A DNA stretch of 64,000 bases from Stenotrophomonas rhizophila (GTDB lineage: Bacteria; Pseudomonadota; Gammaproteobacteria; Xanthomonadales; Xanthomonadaceae). Below the pieces are notes generated by a model that was not told where the DNA came from, did no database searches, and saw only the letters and a program-made list of their open reading frames with translations. The DNA is taken from positions 1-64,000 of the forward strand of contig NZ_JACWUO010000010.1 in NCBI RefSeq assembly GCF_020857975.1, written 5' to 3'. Of this stretch, positions 33,749 through 41,770 are shown one piece after another. Position 1 is the first letter of the stretch. Every line of letters starts with the position of its first letter. Made by a program: the position numbers and the translations under genes.

Positions 33749-35950
33749 ATGTCCTTCCGCGCTCCTTCGTCCCGTCCCTTCCGCCGTGCGCCACTGGGCC
33801 TGGCCCTGCTTGCGGCGCTGTCGCTCGCCCCGCCGCAGGCCCTGGCCGGCACCGCTGCCGATGCGGCCGGCAACGCCGACGCCAAGACCCTGGACAAGGT
33901 CAGCGTGGTCGGCGATCGGCCGGCGCCGTCCAGCACCACGCGGCTGCCGCTGACCCTGCAGGAAACCCCGCAATCGACCACCGCCATCGGCCTGCAACGG
34001 CTGCAGGACGAATCCTTGTTCAGCCTCAATGACGTGATGCGCAACGTCACCGGCGTCAGCGTGTCCTTCTACGACACCCAGCGCCCGCTGTACTACGCGC
34101 GCGGCTTTGCGATCACCGATTTCCAGGTCGACGGCATTCCCACCTACAGCGGCTCGACCAACCAGGAATACGACACCGCCTTCTACGACCGCGTCGAAGT
34201 GATCCGCGGCGCCAACGGCCTGCTCAGCGGTGCCGGCGTGCCCTCGGCCACGGTCAACCTGCTGCGCAAGCGCCCGGGCAAGGCATTCGATGCCTCGTTC
34301 GCGGTCAGTGCCGGCAGCTGGGATTACCGGCGCATGGAAGCGGACGTCACCGCGCCGCTGACCGCCGATGGCCGATTCCGCAGCCGCGTGGTCGCCGCCT
34401 ACACCGACCGCGATTTCTATTACGACCGCTACAAGGAAAACAAGATGGCCGGCATGGCGGTGCTGGAGGGCGACCTCACCGACAGCACCACGGTCACCGT
34501 CGGCTACCAGACCCAGGACAACAACCCGGTGGGTTCGACCTGGGGCACGGTGCCGTTCTTCGACAGCCAGGGCAACTTCGCGCACCTGCCGCGCTCGACC
34601 AACCTGGCGCCGAAATGGAGCTACTGGCAGCGCGAAACCAGCACGGTGTTCGCCAACCTGGAGCAGCGCTTCGGCGAGAACTGGCTGCTGAAGGTCAACA
34701 CCGCCTACACCCAAGGCAACGTGCAGAACATGCGCCTGTACGGCACCGGCAACCCCGACCCGGTGACCGGCGCGGGCATCTACCTGCGTACCGCCGCCGG
34801 CGATTCGGAAGACACCCGCCGCAACGTCGATGCCTACCTGACCGGTACGTTCAACCTGTGGGGCCGGGAGCACGAGGTGACCGTGGGCGCGCAGTGGGCG
34901 GACCTGGAAGCGATCACCAATACACTCGCACTGAACTACCCGCGCGACTGGGCAACCTGTGGCCGCGAACGCTGCTACTACATCCCCAATGTGCACACCT
35001 GGGATGGCGACATCTCCGAAGTCACCTACACCCTCACCGGCGCGCGCCGCGTGGCCAAGACCACGCAGAGCGGCGTCTACCTGGCCACCCGTCTGCGCCT
35101 GGCCGATCCGCTGGCGCTGATCGCCGGTGCCCGCCTGAGCCGCTGGGAAACCCTCACCCGCGCCTACAACGCCGCCGGCGCCTATACCGGCACCAGCGGC
35201 GCGTACAAGGTGAGCGATGAAGTCACCCCGTATGTGGGCCTGGTGTACGACATCACCCCGAACGTGGCGGCCTATGCCAGCTACACCGAAATCTTCAACC
35301 CGCAGAACTACAAGGACCGCAACGAGAACCTGCTGGCGCCGGTGCAGGGATCCAACCTGGAAGCGGGCATCAAGAGCCAGTGGTTCGACGGCCGCCTGAC
35401 CGCCAACGCCGCCGTGTTCGAGGCCAAGCAGGACAACTATGCGGTACGCGACATGAGCGTCCCGGACGGTTCGCTCAGCGATGGCAGCTCGGCCTACCTC
35501 GGCGTCAACGGCACCAAGGCGCGCGGCTGGGAAATGGACATCAACGGCGAGATCCTGCCGGGCTGGACGGTCAATGCCGGCTTCACCCACGTCAAGGTGA
35601 CCCGTGCGGCCACCGACCTGCTGTATGCCAATCCGGCCGAAGACCTGCTGCAGATCAACACCCAGGTGCAGCTGCGCGGTGCGCTGCAGCGGCTGAGCGT
35701 GGGCGGTGGCGTGCAGTGGCAGAGCAAGGTGCGCGGCTACAACATCGCCACCCCGGCCGGCGGCACGGTGACGGTGAACCAGCCGGCGTATGCGCTGGTG
35801 CAGTTCAACGCCAACTACCGGATCAGCGACAACTGGACCGCCACGCTCAGCGTGCGCAACGCGCTGGACAAGACCTACTGGGCCAACCTGGACTACAACA
35901 ACTACGGCGAGCCGCGCTTTGTGGCGGCCAGCCTGCGCTGGAAGTTCTGA
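33749..35950 (+). CDS. TonB-dependent siderophore receptor
   Basis: The 733-residue outer-membrane protein has a signal peptide (RRAPLGLALLAALSLAPPQALA), a TonB box-like KTLDKVSVVGD near residue 47, and a plug with LQETPQSTTAIGLQRL, NDVMRNVTGVSV and VEVIRGANGLLSGAGVPSATVNL. The barrel ends in LRWKF with the usual terminal Phe. The FpvA/FhuE type is the closest by motif, so it should take up a ferric hydroxamate or similar siderophore. It lacks the N-terminal signalling domain. A Fur-like site lies upstream and a terminator follows. Confidence 0.92.
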   Translation: MSFRAPSSRPFRRAPLGLALLAALSLAPPQALAGTAADAAGNADAKTLDKVSVVGDRPAPSSTTRLPLTLQETPQSTTAIGLQRLQDESLFSLNDVMRNVTGVSVSFYDTQRPLYYARGFAITDFQVDGIPTYSGSTNQEYDTAFYDRVEVIRGANGLLSGAGVPSATVNLLRKRPGKAFDASFAVSAGSWDYRRMEADVTAPLTADGRFRSRVVAAYTDRDFYYDRYKENKMAGMAVLEGDLTDSTTVTVGYQTQDNNPVGSTWGTVPFFDSQGNFAHLPRSTNLAPKWSYWQRETSTVFANLEQRFGENWLLKVNTAYTQGNVQNMRLYGTGNPDPVTGAGIYLRTAAGDSEDTRRNVDAYLTGTFNLWGREHEVTVGAQWADLEAITNTLALNYPRDWATCGRERCYYIPNVHTWDGDISEVTYTLTGARRVAKTTQSGVYLATRLRLADPLALIAGARLSRWETLTRAYNAAGAYTGTSGAYKVSDEVTPYVGLVYDITPNVAAYASYTEIFNPQNYKDRNENLLAPVQGSNLEAGIKSQWFDGRLTANAAVFEAKQDNYAVRDMSVPDGSLSDGSSAYLGVNGTKARGWEMDINGEILPGWTVNAGFTHVKVTRAATDLLYANPAEDLLQINTQVQLRGALQRLSVGGGVQWQSKVRGYNIATPAGGTVTVNQPAYALVQFNANYRISDNWTATLSVRNALDKTYWANLDYNNYGEPRFVAASLRWKF

Positions 35951-35980
35951 CGGCGCGCAGCCAGCACCGCGCTGCAACGG

Positions 35981-36008
35981 ACGGGTCGCCTTCGGGCGAC
36001 CCGTTTTT
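35981..36008 (+). terminator. Rho-independent terminator of the siderophore receptor
   Basis: ACGGGTCGCC (35981-35990), UUCG tetraloop, GGCGACCCGT (35995-36004), then TTTTT. It lies 31 bases after the stop. Confidence 0.92.
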
Positions 36009-36023
36009 GTTCGGCAGCCGACG

Positions 36024-36094
36024 GTAGTGCCGGCCGCTGGCCGGCTCCTCGCCGATCCGGGCATCGCAGGGAGCCGGCCAACGGCCGGCACTAC
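36024..36094. repeat. Inverted pair of SMAG repeats overlapping the MHS transporter stop
   Basis: Unit 1: GTAG (36024-36027) and TGCCGGCCGCTGGCCGGC. Unit 2, reversed: AGCCGGCCAACGGCCGGCA and CTAC (36091-36094). On the minus strand the TAG of unit 2 is the stop codon of the transporter gene. Confidence 0.9.
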
Positions 36095-37371
36095 CGGGGG
36101 CGGGTCTCGCGCAGCGTCCACAGCACCGGCAGCACCAGCACCGCCACCAGCGCGATCATCGCACCGGGCGCCGCGGCCCAGCCGGTATGGCGTACCAGCA
36201 GTTCGGCCAGCAGGGGCGTGGCGCCGCCGAACACGGCCGTGGCCATGGTCACGCCCAGCGCCAGCCCGCTCAGGCGCCCTTCGCCGGGGAACTGCTCGGC
36301 CGTGGCCGGGGCGGCCACGGCGCTGACGCCACCGGCCAGGCAGGCCAGCACCACCGCCGCCAACGCGATCTCCAGCGCCGTGCCGCGCGCCATCACCGCG
36401 AACATGGTCAGCGGCAGCAAGGCCGACAGCAGCGCCAAGCCGATCAACACCGGTCGCCGCCCGACCCGGTCGGACAGCGCACCGGCCAGCGGTGTCACCA
36501 CGATCACTGCCACCGCCGCCACGGTGGACAGCCACAGTGCCTGCGATTCATCGACCTCGCCCGCCGAACCCAGGAACGCCGGCACATAGGTGATGCCTAC
36601 GTAATAGGTGATCGAACCCAGCGCGGAAATGGCGAAGGTGCGTGCCACCGCAGCGCGGTGGTGCCGCCAGGTATCGCGGATCGGCGAGGTCGGCACCGTA
36701 CCGGCGGCCTGCTGCCGTTCGAACTCCGGCGACTCGTGCATGGTCGAGCGCGCCAGCAGGATCGCACCGGCCAGCACCGCGCCGACGAAGAACGGGATGC
36801 GCCAGCCCCAGCCGTCCAGCTGCGCGGTGCTCAACAGCGCCACGGTCACTGCCGACAACGCCACCGCCAGCAGCGCGCCGACCTCGCTGGCCGCCGAGGC
36901 CAGTGACGTCACCAGCCCGCGCCGCCGGGTAGGCGCGGTTTCCAGCAGATAGGCCACCACCCCGGTGTATTCCCCCCCCACCGAAAATGCCATCACGCAG
37001 CGCAGCAGCAACAGCATCACGCCGGCGCTGGCGCCGATGCTGTCGAAGGTGGGCAGCAGCGCGGTGGCCAGCATCGCCACCGTCATCAGCAGCATCGAGG
37101 CCAGCAGCATGTAGCGCCGCCCGAAACGATCGCCGAGATGGCCAAAGCACAGCGCGCCCAGCGGACGCATCAGGTAGGACACCGCGAACCCGGCCAGTGT
37201 TGCCAGCAGCGCGTTATCGCCACCGCCGAAGAACACCCGCGACAGCACCGTGGCCAGGTACAGGTACAAGGTGAAGTCGTACCACTCCACCACCGTGGAC
37301 AGACCGGCGACGATCATCGAGCGGGTGCGCGGCGCCATCGACGGCGCGCTCAGGGAAGGGTTCAACGACAT
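36091..37371 (-). CDS. MFS transporter, metabolite:H+ symporter (MHS/KgtP-ProP) family
   Basis: The 426-residue protein has 12 helices. VVEWYDFTLYLYLATVLSRVFF in helix 1, FGHLGDRFGRRYMLL in loop 2-3 and VGGEYTGVVAYLLETAPTRRRG are MHS hallmarks. GALSDRVGRRPVL repeats the motif in the second half. Members import dicarboxylates, tricarboxylates, proline/betaine or shikimate; the substrate is not evident here. The ATG at 37371 (MSLNPSLSAPS) is preferred; an earlier frame start adds six residues. The TAG stop is supplied by a SMAG repeat. Confidence 0.9.
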   Translation of the reverse strand: MSLNPSLSAPSMAPRTRSMIVAGLSTVVEWYDFTLYLYLATVLSRVFFGGGDNALLATLAGFAVSYLMRPLGALCFGHLGDRFGRRYMLLASMLLMTVAMLATALLPTFDSIGASAGVMLLLLRCVMAFSVGGEYTGVVAYLLETAPTRRRGLVTSLASAASEVGALLAVALSAVTVALLSTAQLDGWGWRIPFFVGAVLAGAILLARSTMHESPEFERQQAAGTVPTSPIRDTWRHHRAAVARTFAISALGSITYYVGITYVPAFLGSAGEVDESQALWLSTVAAVAVIVVTPLAGALSDRVGRRPVLIGLALLSALLPLTMFAVMARGTALEIALAAVVLACLAGGVSAVAAPATAEQFPGEGRLSGLALGVTMATAVFGGATPLLAELLVRHTGWAAAPGAMIALVAVLVLPVLWTLRETRPR

Positions 37372-37447
37372 CGGCAACCGCGCCTGCAATCCAGTGCCGC
37401 CGAGCCTACGACATCCGGGCCGGCATCAGGCTCACGCCGCCACTACA

Positions 37448-38119
37448 TCAGCCTGCGGCACCTGCGGCCTGGCGCGCATAGTGCAGCAGCCGACCGCGTC
37501 CCGGGGCATCGCCTTCGTCATCGAACAGCCCGTACTCCTCGTCCACCGCATAGCCCTGGGCGGCCATCGCGCGCGAGAACGCGCCGACGTTGCCGCGGCC
37601 GGGGTCGGTGAGCAGCAGTTCGGCGCTGGGGCGCGCGTGGCGCTCCATCATCGTGGCGATCTGCAGGGCGTGGCCGCGCTCGTACAGCACGTCGCTGCCG
37701 ATGATCAGATCGAAGCGGCCCAGTGACGCATCCGGCAACTCCCACGGTAGATCGCGGTAGTGGATGGCCGGCAGGTCGTTGAGGCCGGCGTTGTAGGCCA
37801 GGAACGATTCGGCCAGCGGATGGTGGTCGCTGGCCACCACGTCGGCGCCGCGCCTGGCCAGCACCAGGCTGGACAGGCCCAGGCCACAGCCCAGTTCAAG
37901 GATGCGCTTGCCGGCCACCTGGTAGGTGCTCATGGTCTCGGCCAGCACCCTGCCCGCCGGCCAGACCTGCCCGAACAGGCTCCACAAGGACGAATGGATG
38001 CCGGCGCGGCGGGCGCGGCCGGTCGGATCGGCGAACTGCTGCAGGTCGCTGAGCGCGCGGATGCGGAAGTCGTGGCCGGCGACCGGGATGGTGAGGATGC
38101 GGGTGGTATAGCCCGGCAT
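37448..38119 (-). CDS. Class I SAM-dependent methyltransferase (METTL21/nicotinamide methyltransferase-like)
   Basis: The 223-residue protein carries the SAM-binding motif ILELGCGLGLSSLVLARRGADVVASDHHP and, after it, FDLIIGSDVLYE (D-x-x-Y form, common to protein lysine methyltransferases of the METTL21/PrmA-like group). WSLFGQVWPAGRVLAETM before motif I is also typical. The target is not known. The ATG at 38119 follows GGAG by six bases. Confidence 0.85.
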   Translation of the reverse strand: MPGYTTRILTIPVAGHDFRIRALSDLQQFADPTGRARRAGIHSSLWSLFGQVWPAGRVLAETMSTYQVAGKRILELGCGLGLSSLVLARRGADVVASDHHPLAESFLAYNAGLNDLPAIHYRDLPWELPDASLGRFDLIIGSDVLYERGHALQIATMMERHARPSAELLLTDPGRGNVGAFSRAMAAQGYAVDEEYGLFDDEGDAPGRGRLLHYARQAAGAAG

Positions 38120-38245
38120 GTGCGCTCCGTGGGACACGGGGAGTGCCGCCTTCGCTGGGGAAAGCGGAACCCTGAAAGTGGAGCGAAGCGGGCGGTCGTT
38201 GGCAGACCGCGCAGGACGCGCGTAACGGCGTGGGACGGGCCCATC

Positions 38246-39019
38246 CTACAGGACCGCCAGCGCCGGCCTGTCACCGCCGGGCGATGGATCCGTATATTTC
38301 ACCTGGCAGTTGGGGCAGAAGAACGTGCGACGGCGGGTCCTGCCGGGGTAGGTCTTGGACAACGGGCCACCGCAAACCGGACAGGTGCGCCGGGTATGCA
38401 CCTGCCAATGGCTGCGCAGTTCGAACGCCTGCTTCCATTCCAGGAAATCGAAGCTGTACTGGCGCGCCTGCGCGATCACCTTGCCCAGCACGCGCGGCGG
38501 AATGTCGCCCACCTTCGATTCGGGGTGTACCCGGGTGCGGAACAGCACCTCGTTCTTGATGATGTTGCCCACCCCGGCAAAGATGTCCTGGTCCAGCAGC
38601 GCGTCGCATATCAACGTGTCCGGCTGCTGCTTGAGCCGGCGCCGCGCCAGCCGTGGGTCCCACTCCGGCGCCAGCACGTCGCCGCGCCAGTCATAGGTTT
38701 CCTCCAGCGCGCCCTCGATGTACTTCAGCGAAGCGGCATAGAAGTTCAACTCGCCGTTGTCGAACTGCAGCGATACCCTCGCCGGCACCGGCTTGCGTTC
38801 ATCGATGCGGTAGCTGCCGAACATCAGCAGGTGCACGCGCAGGCTGAAATCGCTGAACTGGACCAGGAAGTGCTTGCCCCAGCTGCGCAGCGCCAGCACC
38901 CGCCGCCCCTCCATGCGGGTCAGGTCCAGGCGGCTGTTGCCCGGCGCGCGGCGCACGGTCTTGCCACCGAACTTGGCGGCCGCCTGGCGCAGGATGACGA
39001 TCGAAGGACCTTCAGGCAT
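38246..39019 (-). CDS. Endonuclease VIII-like DNA glycosylase/AP lyase (Fpg/Nei family)
   Basis: The 257-residue protein begins MPEGPSI, so after Met removal Pro2 is the catalytic nucleophile and Glu3 the helper. A Lys in SWGKHFLV corresponds to the beta-clamp Lys. The helix-two-turn-helix is ALLDQDIFAGVGNIIKNEVLF (with GVGNI), and the C-terminal zinc finger CPVCGG...FFCPNCQ is complete. It should cut out oxidised bases and nick the strand. The upstream DUF72 gene ends within its first codons, so they are coupled. Confidence 0.9.
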   Translation of the reverse strand: MPEGPSIVILRQAAAKFGGKTVRRAPGNSRLDLTRMEGRRVLALRSWGKHFLVQFSDFSLRVHLLMFGSYRIDERKPVPARVSLQFDNGELNFYAASLKYIEGALEETYDWRGDVLAPEWDPRLARRRLKQQPDTLICDALLDQDIFAGVGNIIKNEVLFRTRVHPESKVGDIPPRVLGKVIAQARQYSFDFLEWKQAFELRSHWQVHTRRTCPVCGGPLSKTYPGRTRRRTFFCPNCQVKYTDPSPGGDRPALAVL

Positions 39020-39761
39020 CGGACACCATGTGCTGGAGGCGCGCGGCGTTGGCCACGGCGAAGCCGTGCGCGGTGTTGTCGAAGATCACCCACGGCGCCC
39101 GGCCGGGAATGCGCCGGGCCGCCACCTGCGCCGCCAGCCCGGCCAGGGCGGCGTCGGGGTAGTCGCTGTAGTACATGCGCGGCGAACCATGCCATCGCCA
39201 GTAGTGCCACCTCTGCGCGCCGCCGGGCTGGCCGGCCGCTGCAAACCGCGCCGGATCCACCGCGGCCCGCGCGATGCCATACCGCTGCAGCAGGGCGTCG
39301 GCCTGCGCGGTGAACCAGCTGGCGTGGCGCGGCTCGCAGACCACCGCCGCCTGGCTGCGTCGGCTGAGTGCGGCGAAGAAGCTGGCCGCGCGCCGCGTAT
39401 CCAGGGCCAGCGAAGGCGGCAGTTGCAGCAGCAGCCCGCCCAGCTTGGCGCCCAGCCCGCCCACCTCGTCGAGGAAGCGGTCCAGCAGCGGGCCGGTACC
39501 CACCAGGCCGGCGTCGTGCGACACCGTGCGCGGCAGTTTCACCGAAAAACGGAACCCGGCCGGCACCGTGGCCGCCCAACGCTCATAGGTCTTGCGCTGG
39601 TGCGGACGGTAGAACGAGGAGTTGATCTCCACCGCGCTGAACCGGGTGGCGTAACGCGCCAGCATGCTCTCGCCCGGGCCGAACAGGTGGGCATCGCGGC
39701 TAGCGATGGACCATCCGGCGCATCCGATTCTGGGTGCGGTCGACGCAGGCATGCCAGGCAT
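39012..39761 (-). CDS. DUF72 domain protein
   Basis: The 249-residue protein is a TIM-barrel-like DUF72 (YecE) member: IGCAGWSIASRD at the N-terminus, YATRFSAVEINSSFYRPHQRKTYERWAATVPAGFRFSVKLPRTVSHD, and near the end VIFDNTAHGFAVANA. Function unknown. Its 3' end overlaps the Nei-like gene by eight bases, which suggests cotranscription and perhaps a DNA-repair role. Confidence 0.88.
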   Translation of the reverse strand: MPGMPASTAPRIGCAGWSIASRDAHLFGPGESMLARYATRFSAVEINSSFYRPHQRKTYERWAATVPAGFRFSVKLPRTVSHDAGLVGTGPLLDRFLDEVGGLGAKLGGLLLQLPPSLALDTRRAASFFAALSRRSQAAVVCEPRHASWFTAQADALLQRYGIARAAVDPARFAAAGQPGGAQRWHYWRWHGSPRMYYSDYPDAALAGLAAQVAARRIPGRAPWVIFDNTAHGFAVANAARLQHMVSDA

Positions 39762-39764
39762 CGC

Positions 39765-40199
39765 TCAGCGCAGGATCTCGCCCTGGTCCTGGCCATCCCA
39801 ATAGTGGATGCGGCCGGCGGTGACCCGGATGAGCACCAGCCCGGGCGTGTCCACGCCCTGCTCGAACCACCGTTCCAGATCCTTCACCCAGTGCTGCTCC
39901 ATGGTGGCCTTGTCGCCGATCAGCGTGGCCCTGCCCTGCACCGCCACGAACAGCGGCGGCTTGCCGAGCAGCGACTTGCTGCCGGTGAAGGTCAGCCCGA
40001 CCCTGGGATCGCGCTGGATCTCGCGGACCATGTCGGTATCTTCGGTGGAGAAGAACCAGCTGTCGCCGTCGTAGTCGACGTCGCCGTTGTTGCTCATCGG
40101 GCGCGCCGCGATCTCGCCGCTGGCGGCGTGGGTCTGCAGCATGCTGAAGTCGATGTCGGCCATCTTCTTGGCCAGTTCGGGCAGGGTCAGGGTGGGCAT
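39765..40199 (-). CDS. Pyridoxamine 5'-phosphate oxidase-fold protein (general stress protein 26-like)
   Basis: The 144-residue split-barrel flavin-binding-type protein reads FSMLQTHAASGEIAARPMS, DSWFFSTEDTDMVREIQRDPRVGLTF and FVAVQGRATLIGDK, the pattern of the GS26/PNPOx-like group. It may bind FMN or F420-like cofactors or haem; the activity is not certain. The ATG at 40199 gives the normal N-terminus. It lies three bases upstream of the DUF72 gene on the same strand. Confidence 0.85.
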   Translation of the reverse strand: MPTLTLPELAKKMADIDFSMLQTHAASGEIAARPMSNNGDVDYDGDSWFFSTEDTDMVREIQRDPRVGLTFTGSKSLLGKPPLFVAVQGRATLIGDKATMEQHWVKDLERWFEQGVDTPGLVLIRVTAGRIHYWDGQDQGEILR

Positions 40200-40308
40200 G
40201 GCGCATCCGGGCGGGAAACAGGCTGCCAGCGTCGGCGAGCAGCGGTGACCGCGCCGTGCAGGGATGCTGGCGCGGTCTTCACGCGCCCGCCGGCACTGGC
40301 AGGCCCGG

Positions 40309-41694
40309 TCACCGCGCGGTCTGGATGAACACCGGGTTGGAATAGAACCACAGGTCCTGCCAGGGATCTTCGCCGCGCACGTCTGCCAGCGGCGCGGCCT
40401 CGGCGGTATTGCTGCCGCGCGCCCGCACGAAGCCGCCTGCGGCCGGCACCGGCAGCTCCCACGACACGCTGCGCCAGGCGCCCTGCTGCTGCCAGTCGGC
40501 CGCGGTGAAGCGCCGGGTCTGCATCCGCACCCCGCCGGCGCCGTCGCCGCTGCCCACCAGCAGTTGCAGCTGCTGCAGCGGCGGCCGCTGGCCGGCCGCA
40601 TTGGCGGTGGCAGGCTGGCGCACGCGCAGCTGCACGCGCATCATCGCCGCCGCCGGCAGCCGCAGGGTCTGGCCCATCGTCGCCGACGCGCCGCCGTCCA
40701 CGGCCTGCACGCTCAACTCCAGTGCATCGATCAGATCGCCGGTAACGGCGAACATCCGGCCATGGCGCAGTCCATCCAGGATGTCATCGGCCTGCGGGCG
40801 CGCCCATACGTAGGTCTTGCTGTACTGGCCCGGATCGAAATCGCGGCCGCCATCGCGCAGGTTGACGTGCGAATCGGAACTGGCGCTGATCCAGAACCGC
40901 CGCTGCTGCGCCAGCAGCGCGTCCCAGGCACCGCCGGCCTGCGCGGTCATCTGGTCGAAGCCGCCCAGGGTGGGTGCGCCGGCATTGCGGTACAGGCCGC
41001 GCTCGTCGACGGTGGCCTGGTGGCCCGGTGCGCCCTCCATGCCGACCAGCACCTGCGGAGCGGCATCGTGCCAATCGCGCAGCTCTTCGGGGGTGACCTC
41101 GCCCCACTGCCCCATCGCGCTGGCGGTACGCGCGGGGTGGTTGATGAACATCAGCGGCAACGGGGTCAGCGTGCGCAGGTGCGCCAATGCCGCCAGCATG
41201 TGCTGCTGGCTGTCGCGGCTGCCGTCCTCCAGCGGCTCGCCGCGGCTGTAGTCGCGCTCGGCGGTGACCAGCTGGTCGCGCTCGTGCGGACCCGGGGCGA
41301 TGATCAGGGAGGCATGCTCGCCGGCCGGCACGTCGAACTCCATGCCGTTGAACTGGATCAGCCCGGGTACGTCGGCACGCGCCTGCAGCAGGGCCGGGTA
41401 CGAGAGGTCGCGGGTGACCGCCGAATGGCCCGGGCCGCCGTGGTCGGTATGCACCATCCAGCGCAGGCCGAAGCGTTGCGCCTGCGCGGCATTGCGGCTG
41501 CGCGTATACGGCGAATCGCCGCCGCGGATCGGCGTGGGCGGGGTGGTGCTGCGGTCCCAGTCCACGCTCCATTCGCTGTGCACGTGGTGGTCGCCGGCCA
41601 GCCACTGGCGGCCGTGGTCGGCATCGGCGGCCAGCGCCGGGCCGGCCGCCAGCAGGGCGCCCAACAGGGCAGCCGGCAAAAACAGCTCACGCAT
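40309..41694 (-). CDS. Secreted PHP-domain metallohydrolase (CehA/McbA family)
   Basis: The 461-residue protein has a signal peptide (ELFLPAALLGALLAAGPALA). The metal ligands of a PHP hydrolase are in GDHHVHSEWS, MVHTDHGG, FINHPAR and SSDSHVNLRDGG. CehA/McbA relatives are metal-dependent hydrolases or phosphoesterases. The C-terminal 150 residues form a beta-rich domain. It lies 76 bases after the end of the TonB-receptor gene on the same strand, so it may act on the substrate that receptor takes up. Confidence 0.85.
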   Translation of the reverse strand: MRELFLPAALLGALLAAGPALAADADHGRQWLAGDHHVHSEWSVDWDRSTTPPTPIRGGDSPYTRSRNAAQAQRFGLRWMVHTDHGGPGHSAVTRDLSYPALLQARADVPGLIQFNGMEFDVPAGEHASLIIAPGPHERDQLVTAERDYSRGEPLEDGSRDSQQHMLAALAHLRTLTPLPLMFINHPARTASAMGQWGEVTPEELRDWHDAAPQVLVGMEGAPGHQATVDERGLYRNAGAPTLGGFDQMTAQAGGAWDALLAQQRRFWISASSDSHVNLRDGGRDFDPGQYSKTYVWARPQADDILDGLRHGRMFAVTGDLIDALELSVQAVDGGASATMGQTLRLPAAAMMRVQLRVRQPATANAAGQRPPLQQLQLLVGSGDGAGGVRMQTRRFTAADWQQQGAWRSVSWELPVPAAGGFVRARGSNTAEAAPLADVRGEDPWQDLWFYSNPVFIQTAR

Positions 41695-41770
41695 GTTCGT
41701 ATTCCTTGTGATGACACGCCCCGGCCCGGCCGCCGGGCATACCGGCGCCGGCCAGGGCGTTGGTCCGGGC

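Noticed and set aside
33575..36535. A 986-codon open frame on the minus strand across the siderophore receptor.
   Set aside because: It is antisense to a clear TonB receptor, has low-complexity Ala/Gly/Arg/Val composition and no domain; long antisense frames are common in GC-rich DNA.
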